From contig NZ_JQIV01000006.1 in the NCBI RefSeq assembly GCF_000746825.1, positions 1,790,784-1,854,783 on the forward strand: DNA of 64,000 nucleotides. The letters are read 5' to 3'. The notes under the pieces are model-generated. The model made no database searches and was not told the origin of the DNA. It saw nothing but the letters and a program-made list of their open reading frames with translations. The stretch comes from Carnobacterium inhibens subsp. inhibens DSM 13024. Lineage in GTDB: Bacteria > Bacillota > Bacilli > Lactobacillales > Carnobacteriaceae. Below are positions 37,131 to 45,906 of the stretch, piece after piece. Each line of letters opens with the position of its first letter. The first letter of the stretch is position 1. A program made the translations under genes and the position numbers.

Positions 37131-39479
37131 ATGAAAAGGGAAAGTACAGCAGACTATGACATCAAAATGGAGAATGTTCGTTACTCCGCTCCTCAACGGT
37201 ACTATGGTACAAGAATTTTATTTGTTATCAGAGGATCTGCGACTATTTCATTTGGAGGACGCAATTTTGAAATGGAAGAGAGCGATATTTTAGTTGTGAA
37301 TCGTACAAACAATTATTCGGTTATGGGAAGTGAAGATAATTGCATCATCACGTTTAGTATTTCCAGTCAATTTTTTGTGACTCATTATAAAGAATACTTT
37401 CATTATAATTTTGTTTGTTTTTCTAAAGAATTAGATCCTGGACGTGAAGGTATGATAGCACAACTCAGACGTTGGGTAGCTGAAATCATGATTGCAGATT
37501 CTAGAAAAGAAGAAGGCAATACATTAGAAATCCGAAGCAATTTGTATCAAATTATGTTGCTGATGACTCGTTTTTTCAAAAAAGAAGCGCCCCATTGGAA
37601 AGGCGTAGATACCAGTGATGAACGAATTGCACGAATCATTCAATTAATTGAACAGCGATACGCAGAACCTCTAACGTTGTCTGAATTAGCAGAACATGAA
37701 AACTTATCTTCTTCCTATTTATCACGCTATTTCAAACAAATGACAGGTATGGGGTTTTTAAATTATTTAAATCAAGTCCGGTTAAAGCATAGTTTGGACG
37801 ATTTGTTGTATACGTCAGACAACTTGTTTCAAATAGCTATGAAAAACGGTTTTTCAACCGCCAAAAACTATACAGTTGTTTTTAAATCAATTTATACTCA
37901 AACCCCAGCTCAATATCGAAAAGAACACCAACATGAACAGTTGGAACAGCATGAAGCGATAATAAATAAAGTTGAAGCACATACGGTTCTGGATTCTCCA
38001 GCTATTTTAGACCGACTAGCCAGTTATTTAGATGAAGGAATTGATCAAAGCTACACTATAGACGAGGAACACCTTGAAGAACGCAGAATTGTGTTGAACA
38101 GTGAGGATAATCAAGAACTAAAACATGAAAAACACATCATATTTATTGGTGAATTAAAGGAACTGTTAAATGAAAATGTAAAACGGCAATTGATTTTAGC
38201 CAAGCAACAAATGCGCGTAGACTTTGTAGGTATTCAAAAACTCTTTGAAGATACCATATCCTTAACTGAATCGGATGCAGTAGATGTCTCTATTAGTTCG
38301 CCTATATACGCTAATTCTGACATTGTTTTACAATTTTTAAAAGAACAAGGTATCTATATATTCTTGAAGTTAGAATACAAGCAAATTTGTCAAAATGAAG
38401 AGTATTCTATTAAGAAACTCGATCAATTCATTCAACATGCTCTTCAAGTCTTTGGACGTGATTTTGTAGAAAAATGGCAAATACTATTTTATAGTAAAGA
38501 AGAGTGCTCGATAGAGGCAGCAGAGTTAGAGCGAGTCTATTTAAGAGTTTGGCAAGTAATCAAAAATAAATCTGAGAAAATGAAAGTCGGAACTTTTTTC
38601 CCATTTGATGAACAAAAAGTTGAGCTTCCAGAAAACCAACAATGGCAAATCAAACACGCAGATAAAATTGAATTTATCGGGTATGAAGCAGATCAAAATG
38701 AAGTTATTAATTTTAATGATATCAATGTGGAAGAATTTTCTAAGAGTCATCGTTACATTACCAATAAAACGCGTAAAATTAAATCTTTTATAGAACAAAA
38801 CCAAATGGACAGACCGATGTTCCTTATTAATTGGAATATCTTATCTGGAAATACTCACCATATCAATGGGAATTTTTTTAGGGGAGCGTTGATTCTAAAA
38901 AAAATCTTAGAATTAGAGAGTGAAGTAGCAGGAATTGGTTTCTGGATCAATAGTGAAATTCATGAACGTTTACAAGATTGTTCTAATAATTTAATTGACA
39001 GTTTAGATTTGTTTCATTTCTTTAATGAAAAAAGACCTACTTTTTATACAATGCGCTTTAAAGAAAAGTTAAGAGGAAAGGTCATTGCTCGAGGAATGGA
39101 TTATATTATGACTGAAAACGAAGATGGCTACCAACTCATTATTTTTAATGAGCGACAATTTAGTCCACGTTATTCAATCGATGAACTATTTGTAAAAAAT
39201 AGAAGCAAAGAATTGCATATTCATCTTAGAGGAATCAAACCAGGAAATTATCAGATTCGTACATTGAAGTTCGATCGGAATAATGGAGGGTTGTACTCTA
39301 AATGGTGGAACTTGAATAGCAAGTATGGCATTGATCATGAAATGATGGATCACATTGTTCAATCTCTTAGTCCAGCACTGGATATCAAAGATGAGTATTT
39401 AAATGAAGAATGGTCTTTTTATTCTTTATTGACAACTAATGCGATTCATTTTATTGAATTTCGTAAAGCAATCGAATAA
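37131..39479 (+). CDS. Large AraC-family regulator with C-terminal glycosidase-like region
   Basis: About 782 residues, far longer than the usual 290. The N-terminal cupin-like ligand domain spans about 10-130 (RGSATISFGGRNFEMEESDIL). The AraC helix-turn-helix pair lies at about 170-265: LTLSELAEHENLSSSYLSRY and IAMKNGFSTAKNYTVVFKSI. Residues 330-780 resemble a glycoside hydrolase family 39-like barrel and trailing beta domain (NWNILSG, GIGFWINSEIHE, YQLIIFNE), probably a sugar-binding sensor without a demonstrated active site. The ATG follows AAGGAG. It is divergent from the ABC-F leader and followed by yidD. Targets and ligand are unknown, and no sugar genes are adjacent. Confidence 0.82.
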   Translation: MKRESTADYDIKMENVRYSAPQRYYGTRILFVIRGSATISFGGRNFEMEESDILVVNRTNNYSVMGSEDNCIITFSISSQFFVTHYKEYFHYNFVCFSKELDPGREGMIAQLRRWVAEIMIADSRKEEGNTLEIRSNLYQIMLLMTRFFKKEAPHWKGVDTSDERIARIIQLIEQRYAEPLTLSELAEHENLSSSYLSRYFKQMTGMGFLNYLNQVRLKHSLDDLLYTSDNLFQIAMKNGFSTAKNYTVVFKSIYTQTPAQYRKEHQHEQLEQHEAIINKVEAHTVLDSPAILDRLASYLDEGIDQSYTIDEEHLEERRIVLNSEDNQELKHEKHIIFIGELKELLNENVKRQLILAKQQMRVDFVGIQKLFEDTISLTESDAVDVSISSPIYANSDIVLQFLKEQGIYIFLKLEYKQICQNEEYSIKKLDQFIQHALQVFGRDFVEKWQILFYSKEECSIEAAELERVYLRVWQVIKNKSEKMKVGTFFPFDEQKVELPENQQWQIKHADKIEFIGYEADQNEVINFNDINVEEFSKSHRYITNKTRKIKSFIEQNQMDRPMFLINWNILSGNTHHINGNFFRGALILKKILELESEVAGIGFWINSEIHERLQDCSNNLIDSLDLFHFFNEKRPTFYTMRFKEKLRGKVIARGMDYIMTENEDGYQLIIFNERQFSPRYSIDELFVKNRSKELHIHLRGIKPGNYQIRTLKFDRNNGGLYSKWWNLNSKYGIDHEMMDHIVQSLSPALDIKDEYLNEEWSFYSLLTTNAIHFIEFRKAIE

Positions 39480-39544
39480 ACGAACAAGATTACTTTACAA
39501 AATCCAGACCGATAGCTATACTGTAAGTCGGTAGGAGGTAGACC

Positions 39545-39802
39545 ATGAAAAAAGTAATTATTGCTAGTATTAAAGGCTATCAAAAAGGCATTTCTCCTCT
39601 GTTTCAGCCAAGTTGTCGGTATTATCCAACTTGTTCGCATTATGCTATTGAGGCTATTGAAAAACATGGGGCCCTCAAAGGAACTATAATGGGAACAGCT
39701 CGTATTTTAAGGTGCCATCCTTTCATTAAGGGAGGATATGATCCTGTCCCGAATCAGTTTACGTTAAGAAGAAATAGAGAAGTTAAAACAGTTAAAAAAT
39801 AA
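39545..39802 (+). CDS. yidD: Membrane protein insertion efficiency factor YidD
   Basis: 85 residues, the usual size. The Cys-rich family core is present: [35 protein letters not shown], quoted in part here as [13 protein letters not shown], and then [17 protein letters not shown]. YidD assists YidC/Sec insertion of proteins into the membrane and associates with it through an amphipathic N-terminal helix. GTAGGAGG precedes the ATG. It stands alone between the AraC-type regulator and guaC, with a strong terminator, not next to rnpA/yidC as in many bacteria. Confidence 0.95.
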   Translation: MKKVIIASIKGYQKGISPLFQPSCRYYPTCSHYAIEAIEKHGALKGTIMGTARILRCHPFIKGGYDPVPNQFTLRRNREVKTVKK

Positions 39803-39807
39803 GTGTT

Positions 39808-39843
39808 ATAGGCTGACAAATTTAAGTTAATTTGTCAGCCTAT
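39808..39843 (+). terminator. Terminator after yidD
   Basis: ATAGGCTGACAAATT (39808-39822) pairs exactly with 39829-39843 around a six-base loop, followed by TTTG. Confidence 0.88.
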
Positions 39844-39924
39844 TTTGTTGGATTAAGTTAGTTTTATCCAATTAAAGAAATTTTTCTGTTTTCTGAATAT
39901 TTATTAAAAAAGAATCTAATAACT

Positions 39925-39953
39925 TTGACAAACGACTTAATATAGTGTAAATT
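39925..39953 (+). promoter_or_regulatory. Promoter of guaC
   Basis: TTGACA (39925-39930) and TAAATT (39948-39953) are separated by 17 bases, upstream of guaC by about 120 bases. No purine-riboswitch core was found in the leader. Confidence 0.6.
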
Positions 39954-40074
39954 GTCTTAGGGACGAAATATGAATAAATCATAAAGAAATAATGTTCGTG
40001 TTTTTGACTCCTTATATAAACAATCGAAAATAGCCTAAAAATTAGAGCCATAACAGAAAGAGGTTAAGGAAAAG

Positions 40075-41049
40075 ATGAAAGTTTTTGACTATGAAGATGT
40101 CCAACTAATCCCTAATAAAAGTATCGTAAAAAGTAGAACTGAATGTGATACAACAATTGAATTTGGCGGTAGAAGATTTAATTTACCGGTTGTACCTGCC
40201 AATATGCAGACGGTTATTGATGAAACATTAGCTGTTTGGTTAGCCGAAAATAATTTTTTCTATGTTATGCACCGTTTTGATGAAGAAGATAGAATACCTT
40301 TTATTCAACGTATGACAGAAAAAGGCTTATACTCTTCAATCAGTGTTGGTGTAAAAGACGCAGAATATGACTTTATTGAAACACTAGTAAAAGAAAACTT
40401 AGTACCAGAATATATTACAATCGATATTGCTCATGGGCATTCTGATCTAGTGATCAACATGATTCACCATATCAAAAAATTCTTACCAGGAACATTTTTG
40501 ATTGCAGGAAATGTTGGTACTCCGGAAGCTGTTCGCGAGTTAGAGAACGCTGGAGCGGATGCAACTAAAGTGGGTATTGGACCAGGAAAAGTATGTATCA
40601 CAAAATTAAAAACCGGATTTGGTACTGGTGGCTGGCAATTAGCAGCTTTGCGTTTGTGTGCTAAGGCTGCAAGAAAACCATTGATTGCTGATGGCGGAGT
40701 TCGTGATCATGGAGATATCGCTAAATCGATCCGTTTTGGAGCATCTATGGTGATGATGGGTTCATTGTTCTCAGGACATGACCAATCTCCAGGAAAAACG
40801 ATCGAAAAAGACGGTAAAATGTACAAAGAATATTTTGGTAGTGCTTCTGAATACCAAAAAGGCGAACACAAAAATGTCGAAGGCAAAAAGATCCTTGTAG
40901 AATACAAAGGTGACATCGCTGAGACATTATTGGAAATGAAACAAGATCTACAATCTTCTATCTCATATGCGGGTGGAAACGATGTAGAATCGATTCGCAA
41001 AGTGGATTACGTGATCGTTAAAAATTCAATTTTTAATGGTGACCGTTAA
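40075..41049 (+). CDS. guaC: GMP reductase (short Firmicute form)
   Basis: About 324 residues, the length of the GuaC type found in Firmicutes. It converts GMP with NADPH to IMP and ammonia, linking guanine and adenine pools. It is an IMP dehydrogenase-like TIM barrel. The catalytic Cys is in [17 protein letters not shown] (about residues 165-181), [20 protein letters not shown] binds the phosphate, and [14 protein letters not shown] follows. The flap contains [18 protein letters not shown]. The CBS pair of IMPDH is absent, as expected. Its own promoter and terminator make it a single-gene unit. Confidence 0.95.
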   Translation: MKVFDYEDVQLIPNKSIVKSRTECDTTIEFGGRRFNLPVVPANMQTVIDETLAVWLAENNFFYVMHRFDEEDRIPFIQRMTEKGLYSSISVGVKDAEYDFIETLVKENLVPEYITIDIAHGHSDLVINMIHHIKKFLPGTFLIAGNVGTPEAVRELENAGADATKVGIGPGKVCITKLKTGFGTGGWQLAALRLCAKAARKPLIADGGVRDHGDIAKSIRFGASMVMMGSLFSGHDQSPGKTIEKDGKMYKEYFGSASEYQKGEHKNVEGKKILVEYKGDIAETLLEMKQDLQSSISYAGGNDVESIRKVDYVIVKNSIFNGDR

Positions 41050-41058
41050 GCAAATTTT

Positions 41059-41086
41059 AAAAGATCCTGTAAAGGGTCTTTTTTTT
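41059..41086 (+). terminator. Terminator after guaC
   Basis: AAAAGATCC (41059-41067) pairs with GGGTCTTTT (41074-41082; one G-U) and leads into a run of T. Confidence 0.85.
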
Positions 41087-41201
41087 TGTCGCTGAAAAAA
41101 AAGTTGTGTTTTATTAGTTCTTTTGAGTAAATGCAAATAGTTTGTATCCGTAAGTTTCTTTGTTACACTTAATAAGTAAACTGAAACGAAAGGAGCAAGA
41201 A

Positions 41202-41852
41202 ATGATGAAAGTATTAGTAGTAGGTGCAAATGGACAAATCGGTAAAATGATCGTAGATAAACTGCACGAAAGCGACAAACACTCAGTACGGGCGATGGTT
41301 CGAAAACCAGAACAAGCCAATGCACTAGATATGAATGGTGTGGAAGCATGCTTAACAGATTTAGAAGGACCAATTGAAGCGATTCAAAATGCTCTTGAAG
41401 GTATGGATGCTGTCATTTTCTCTGCTGGTTCAGGCGGAAAAACAGGTTATGACAAAACAATGTCGATTGACTTAGATGGAGCAGTAAAAGTAATGGATGC
41501 AGCAAAAGAAGTTGGCGTAAATCGTTTTATTATTGTTAGTGCAATGAATTCAGATGATCGTGCAGCTTGGGATAATGAAGAAATGAAACCTTACAACATT
41601 GCCAAATATTATGCAGATCGTTGTTTGAAACAAAGCGGATTGACGTATACTATTTTGCGACCAGGAGCATTGAAAAATGATCCTGCTACAGGGAAAATTG
41701 AAGTTGCTGAAAACTTGCCAGGCGGAGCTATTTCTCGTGAAGACGTAGCAGAAGTGGCTGTTGCTAGTTTAGATAACGAAACGACTTTTAATAAAGAGTT
41801 TGATCTTTTAAATGGAGATTCACCGATTGATGAAGCTTTAAAAAATCTATAA
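41202..41852 (+). CDS. NAD(P)-binding atypical SDR oxidoreductase (YhfK-like)
   Basis: About 216 residues. The Rossmann loop is VVGANGQIGKMIVD (residues 5-18), the typical GxxGxxG of NAD(P)H-binding SDR_a5-like proteins. AVIFSAGSGGKTGYDKTMSID and RFIIVSAMNSDDR follow. KYYADRCLKQSGLTYTILRPGAL covers the active-site area, in which a Tyr-x3-Lys pattern is not clearly kept (YYADRC), as usual in this subgroup. The substrate is unknown. The ATG at 41202 follows AAAGGAG; the upstream in-frame ATG at 41160 lies over the promoter region. It is monocistronic. Confidence 0.88.
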   Translation: MMKVLVVGANGQIGKMIVDKLHESDKHSVRAMVRKPEQANALDMNGVEACLTDLEGPIEAIQNALEGMDAVIFSAGSGGKTGYDKTMSIDLDGAVKVMDAAKEVGVNRFIIVSAMNSDDRAAWDNEEMKPYNIAKYYADRCLKQSGLTYTILRPGALKNDPATGKIEVAENLPGGAISREDVAEVAVASLDNETTFNKEFDLLNGDSPIDEALKNL

Positions 41853-41963
41853 CTCTGGTTTATTAGTCAAACGGAAGTGTATTTGCTGCTCATTTAATCA
41901 ATAATCCTAAATGAAAGTTCTTTTCACTTTGAATACGTGGGGTAGAAAGAGGACTAGAATACA

Positions 41964-42003
41964 AAATAAGAGGCTGGGGACAATTGTCCCCAGCCTCTTA
42001 TTT
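41964..42003. terminator. Forty-base perfect palindrome, bidirectional terminator
   Basis: AAATAAGAGGCTGGGGACAA and its exact reverse complement meet without a loop at 41983/41984. It separates convergent SDR and alcohol dehydrogenase genes. The GAGGCTGGGGAC arm resembles the hairpin at 22407-22432. Confidence 0.85.
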
Positions 42004-43152
42004 CTATACCATACCTGGTTTTAAGATAACTTTAATATTTTGATCTGCTTTTTTGTCAAAAATATCATAAGCTTGTGCTGCTTGCTCAAGCGGCATCGTA
42101 TGCGTAATGATATCTGTTGGATCGAAGAGATTTTTTTCGATCATATCATACAATTTTGGCATTAGGTGAATAACAGGAGCTTGCCCTGTTTTTAAAATAA
42201 CATTTCGATTAAAGAAATCATTGATAGGGAAACTAGCAGATGGTGTCATGTAGACTCCCGTAACTTGAACCGTTCCGAACTTTTTAACACTTTCAGAAGC
42301 TGTAACAAGTGGGCTAATGGTTCCGCTTTGGACGCTGAGAAGAGTTTTAGCTTTCTCTTTAGCAGGAGCTACACCATCCATACCTACGCAGTCAATGACT
42401 ACATCTGCTCCACCATTAGTCGTATCATAAAGGAATTTCCCAACTTCCGTAACATCTTTAAAATTAACGGTTTCGACATTATTTGTTTTGTGTGCATGGT
42501 CTAAACGGTGTTTCACATTATCAACCGCGATAACACGTTTAGCACCTTTCATCTTAGCGAATTTTTGAGCGAAAAGACCTACTGGACCAGAACCAAGAAT
42601 AATAACAGTATCGCCTTCTTTAACACCGCTGCTTTCTACACTCCAGTAAGCAGTAGGGACAATATCAGATAAGAAAAGAACTTTTTCATCTGGCAAGTCA
42701 TTTTCTGGGACTACGAAAGAAGTAAAATCAGCGAACGGCACGCGTAAGAACTCTGCTTGGCCTCCAGGATAATTCCCATGCATCTTACCAAATCCAAACA
42801 AGCCGCCATTATCAAAAGCAGGATTTGGGTTAGAGTTGTCGCATTGGCTTTCCATTTCGTGAGTACAAAAATGACATTCGCCACATCCAATGTTAAACGG
42901 AATAACGACTCGATCGCCTTTTTTGACCTTTTTAACACCAGGACCAACTTCTTCAACAATTCCCATTGGTTCATGACCCACTACATAATCTTCTTCCATT
43001 ACAGGTTTTCCATTATGATACAAATGTAAATCAGATCCGCAAATCGCTGTTGCTGTAATGCGGACAATCATATCAGTAGGTTCTTGAATCGTTGGATCTG
43101 GAACATTTCGGACTTCCATTTTTTCATTTCCTTGCCATGTTACTGCACGCAT
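42004..43152 (-). CDS. Zinc-dependent alcohol dehydrogenase (glutathione-independent formaldehyde dehydrogenase-like)
   Basis: About 382 residues, medium-chain dehydrogenase family. Catalytic zinc ligands are in ATAICGSDLHLYH (Cys near 38) and VVGHEPMG (His-Glu near 60). The structural zinc loop has four Cys in CGECHFCTHEMESQC (about 95-109). ILGSGPVGLFAQ (about 187-198) is the NAD-binding loop. The closest shape is the subgroup around formaldehyde or threonine-like dehydrogenases with extended length (VPTAYWSVESSGVKEGD). Substrate cannot be fixed. AAAGGAG precedes the ATG. It is a single gene bounded by the palindromic terminator. Aldehyde handling would fit with gloB and the VOC protein elsewhere in the window. 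Confidence 0.9.
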   Translation of the reverse strand: MRAVTWQGNEKMEVRNVPDPTIQEPTDMIVRITATAICGSDLHLYHNGKPVMEEDYVVGHEPMGIVEEVGPGVKKVKKGDRVVIPFNIGCGECHFCTHEMESQCDNSNPNPAFDNGGLFGFGKMHGNYPGGQAEFLRVPFADFTSFVVPENDLPDEKVLFLSDIVPTAYWSVESSGVKEGDTVIILGSGPVGLFAQKFAKMKGAKRVIAVDNVKHRLDHAHKTNNVETVNFKDVTEVGKFLYDTTNGGADVVIDCVGMDGVAPAKEKAKTLLSVQSGTISPLVTASESVKKFGTVQVTGVYMTPSASFPINDFFNRNVILKTGQAPVIHLMPKLYDMIEKNLFDPTDIITHTMPLEQAAQAYDIFDKKADQNIKVILKPGMV

Positions 43153-43251
43153 AAAATCGCTCCTTTTATTTGTATTTATAAGGTGAATTTTAGCATTACA
43201 AATAAAGATAGTAAAATAATAACGCTTACTGCAACTAGTGAAGAAGATGAA

Positions 43252-43293
43252 AAAAGAGTTTTATTTGCCACTTTCAGCAAACAAAACTCTTTT
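43252..43293 (-). terminator. Terminator of tyrS
   Basis: AAAAGAGTTTT (43252-43262) and AAAACTCTTTT (43283-43293), with TTTGC/GCAAA inside, lie directly past the tyrS stop codon. Confidence 0.8.
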
Positions 43294-43296
43294 CTT

Positions 43297-44562
43297 CTAA
43301 ACTAACTTGATTAAGAAATATTTTTTCTTGCCTTTACGAATAAGGATAAAGCGTTCGTCAAATGAGTTTTCAGGTGTCACAATAGTTTCAACATCGGTAA
43401 TTTTTTCACCATTCATGGATAAAGCACCATTTTTGATGTCTTCACGAGCTTGGCGTCTAGAAGGTTCGATGCCGACTACATCAACTAACCATTCAACAAT
43501 GTTTCGCTCTTCTTTTGAAGCTTCAAAAGTAGGCATATTTTTAAAACCTTCTTCGATTTGATTAGCGGTCAAACTTTTTACGTCCCCGGAAAATAGAGCT
43601 GCAGTAATCTTTTCAGCATCTTTCAAAGCTTGTTCGCCATGAACGAATAGAGTCATTTCGCTGGCTAATGTTTTTTGTGCTTCGCGTTTGTGCGGCTCTA
43701 TTGCTATCTTTTCAGCTAAAGCCTCAATTTCTTCTTTTGTTAAGAAAGTAAAATACTTCAAGTATTTGACCACATCACGGTCGTCTTGATTTAACCAGAA
43801 TTGGTAAAATTCATAAGGAGTGGTTTTCTCTGCATCTAACCAGATAGCACCACCAGCAGTTTTCCCAAATTTAGTTCCATCCGCTTTTAACATCAACGGG
43901 ATGGTCAGCCCATAAGCTTCAGCGTCAGAACCTTCTTGTTTACGGATGTATTCTAAACCAGCTGTAATATTGCCCCATTGATCTGCGCCACCAATTTGTA
44001 ATTGAACATCTTCATGTTGGTACAAGTGTAAGAAATCGATAGATTGCAAAATTTGATAAGTAAATTCAGTAAATGAAATACCCGTTTCCAAACGACTGGC
44101 AACGATGTCTTTAGACAACATAGTATTTACGTTAAAACTTTTTCCGATATTACGCAAGAAATCTAATAAAGATATTTCTTTTGTCCAATCCAAATTGTTA
44201 ACCATACGAATAGATTTTTCATTTTTACCAGCATCAAATAGTTTTTCCATTTGATGTGTTAATTTATCGACATTATTTTGAACTTGTTCGCTAGTCTGTA
44301 AAACACGTTCTTCAGATTTCCCACTTGGGTCACCAATTGAACCAGTTGCTCCACCAATAACGATGACGGGACGGTGGCCAGCTAACTGAAATCTTTTTAA
44401 AATCATAAAAGGAATCAAATGGCCAATATGCATGCTATCTCCAGTTGGATCAACTCCACAGTATAGACCTACTTCTTTTTGGTCAATCAATTTTTTTAAA
44501 CCTGTTTCATCTGTTTGTTGATTAATGGCATCGCGCCATTCTAATTCATCAATAATATTCAT
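43297..44562 (-). CDS. tyrS: Tyrosyl-tRNA synthetase
   Basis: About 421 residues. Class I features are visible: YCGVDPTGDSMHIGHL with the HIGH motif near residues 43-50, the tyrosine pocket TEFTYQILQSIDFLHLY, the GGADQWGNI loop and KFGKTAGGA as the KMSKS-like motif near 230. A C-terminal S4-type RNA-binding domain starts near 350 (SRRQAREDIKNGALSMNGEK). It charges tRNA-Tyr. A T-box leader with a UAC specifier is directly upstream, so expression rises when tRNA-Tyr is uncharged. GGAG precedes the ATG. Confidence 0.97.
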   Translation of the reverse strand: MNIIDELEWRDAINQQTDETGLKKLIDQKEVGLYCGVDPTGDSMHIGHLIPFMILKRFQLAGHRPVIVIGGATGSIGDPSGKSEERVLQTSEQVQNNVDKLTHQMEKLFDAGKNEKSIRMVNNLDWTKEISLLDFLRNIGKSFNVNTMLSKDIVASRLETGISFTEFTYQILQSIDFLHLYQHEDVQLQIGGADQWGNITAGLEYIRKQEGSDAEAYGLTIPLMLKADGTKFGKTAGGAIWLDAEKTTPYEFYQFWLNQDDRDVVKYLKYFTFLTKEEIEALAEKIAIEPHKREAQKTLASEMTLFVHGEQALKDAEKITAALFSGDVKSLTANQIEEGFKNMPTFEASKEERNIVEWLVDVVGIEPSRRQAREDIKNGALSMNGEKITDVETIVTPENSFDERFILIRKGKKKYFLIKLV

Positions 44563-44600
44563 TTTTCTCGCTCCTTATAAACTGTATTTTTTGCATAAAA

Positions 44601-44860
44601 AAAGCCCGATAAAAAGAAGCTATCTTTTTATCGGGACGAAATTTTCCGTGTTACCACCCAAATTGCAGTCTGTTTTTAACGCAAAACACGCTGCCACTCA
44701 TTTACTGTTAACGTAGTAATACGCTTGAGGTTAATCAAGTTACTCCGGAGTGTACTTCACAAATTGGTTTGTGCCTATTTTCATCAACCACAGGCTTTCT
44801 ATTGAACAGGGACCAAATGTTACTATGCTCTTTCATTGTAAGTTGTTATGAGATTGTCAT
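44601..44860 (-). promoter_or_regulatory. Tyrosine T-box leader of tyrS
   Basis: On the minus strand GGGTGGTAACACGG (44660-44646 region) is the T-box that pairs with uncharged tRNA ends. A UAC specifier (44754-44752) lies in GAAGTACACTCCGGAG, matching tyrosine. The terminator CCCGATAAAAAGA/TCTTTTTATCGGG (44635-44605) follows with a U-tract. The parts are in the right order and spacing for a T-box. Confidence 0.9.
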
Positions 44861-45090
44861 TAGTATAGATGAAGTGAAGACAATTTGTCAATCTTGTTTT
44901 AAAAAATCTATAAAATTTTCAATCGATACAAAAGATTCTCGCCTTGGCCGACTATTATAGAACGACCGTTGTATTATCTTAAATATTGTTTAAGATTGCT
45001 TATATATTAAGGTTTTCTGTTGCAATGAACTCAGTATATTGGTTCAATAGGAATTGTAAACATATAAAAGATAAAGAGGAGGATAATGTA

Positions 45091-45402
45091 ATGATGACAC
45101 ATTTTTTTGATTCATACTGGTGGATGTTTTCAGGCGTATTCGTCATAGCAAGTATTTTAATAACCTTAAATCTAGTAAAAGTAATCGGTTTTAGAAAAGA
45201 GTCTTCTTTAATGCTAAGGGTAATCGATTTGATCCTTTCGCTAGGCCTACTATTGCTTATGGTTTCAGCTAACTTTTTTTCGGGAGTTTTATACGATCAA
45301 TTTAACCTAGCAACAGATAATATGCTGCTCGTCTTATCCTTTTATTCAGGAGTAGTCTTTTTAATCCAAATTTATTTCACGTTTAAACGTAATAATAAAT
45401 AA
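45091..45402 (+). CDS. Small membrane protein with three hydrophobic segments
   Basis: About 103 residues. The ATG at 45091 (or the next one) follows AGAGGAGG; the longer frame from 44986 is not supported. Hydrophobic segments at about 10-30, 45-65 and 75-97 alternate with short basic loops (KVIGFRKES and the terminal FKRNNK), so the C terminus is probably inside. There is no family I recognise. It is followed after 45 bases by another small membrane protein on the same strand and then by a strong terminator, forming a two-gene unit. Function unknown. Confidence 0.68.
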   Translation: MMTHFFDSYWWMFSGVFVIASILITLNLVKVIGFRKESSLMLRVIDLILSLGLLLLMVSANFFSGVLYDQFNLATDNMLLVLSFYSGVVFLIQIYFTFKRNNK

Positions 45403-45447
45403 GCATAATCTATGATGGCAAATAATTTAAAGAAAGCAGGAATCAAA

Positions 45448-45645
45448 ATGGGCTTTTGGTATTTTCTCATACTCTTTGCAGGTATAGCTCTTATTGGAGC
45501 AGGTGCGGCTAAGAATGATGTTTCACGTTCGGTTAAGATTGTAGTGATGTTGTTTATTCTTGGTATTGTCTTTATTTTCATTTCGTTAGTGCTATTTATG
45601 CCAGGCAGTTCTGAGATCATTTCTCAACTGTTAGACAGGAATTAA
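45448..45645 (+). CDS. Small two-helix membrane protein
   Basis: About 65 residues from the ATG at 45448, chosen because GCAGGAATC lies just upstream; the ATGs at 45412 and 45415 have no site. The N-terminal segment FWYFLILFAGIALIGAGAA and the C-terminal segment VVMLFILGIVFIFISLVLF are membrane-spanning, joined by a short polar loop (KNDVSRSVK). No family recognised. Probably co-transcribed with the upstream small membrane gene. Confidence 0.6.
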   Translation: MGFWYFLILFAGIALIGAGAAKNDVSRSVKIVVMLFILGIVFIFISLVLFMPGSSEIISQLLDRN

Positions 45646-45708
45646 TAGGTCGAAAAATGGCATAGCTAATCCAATGTTTCAAGATATAAAAAGCATATAC
45701 ATTGCTAA

Positions 45709-45755
45709 AAATAAAACAACCTGATGATATTATTAATCGTCAGGTTGTTTTATTT
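45709..45755. terminator. Bidirectional terminator with 16-bp stem
   Basis: AAATAAAACAACCTGA (45709-45724) pairs exactly with 45740-45755. It serves the small membrane genes on one strand and the micropeptide/CDF unit on the other. Confidence 0.87.
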
Positions 45756-45764
45756 AGAATCTCG

Positions 45765-45884
45765 TTATTTCTCATCTGTTCCAAACTCTTTTGAAATTAA
45801 ATTTATAATAGTTGAAAATGTGTTTGTGCAAAATAGGATTGCTAATAATGTAATTTTTAAAATGAAATTAACCATATTTTTCAT
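45765..45884 (-). CDS. 39-residue membrane micropeptide downstream of the CDF gene
   Basis: A short ORF with a strong ribosome site, AAAGGAG, five bases before its ATG at 45884. The peptide starts MKNMVNFILK, has one hydrophobic helix (ITLLAILFCTNTFSTIINLI) containing a Cys, and ends in KEFGTDEK. It begins 22 bases after the CDF transporter stop codon and ends just before the shared terminator, so it should be made from the same transcript. It may be a small regulator or subunit of the transporter, by analogy with other single-helix peptides; this is inference. Confidence 0.6.
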   Translation of the reverse strand: MKNMVNFILKITLLAILFCTNTFSTIINLISKEFGTDEK

Positions 45885-45906
45885 TTCTCTCCTTTATTTG
45901 TATCAT

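Noticed and set aside
39880..40074. Purine riboswitch upstream of guaC
   Set aside because: The conserved loop sequences of the purine aptamer could not be found; only a promoter is visible.
41026..41373. Minus-strand frames over the start of the SDR gene
   Set aside because: No ribosome sites, low-complexity translations and full overlap with a well-supported gene and the guaC terminator.
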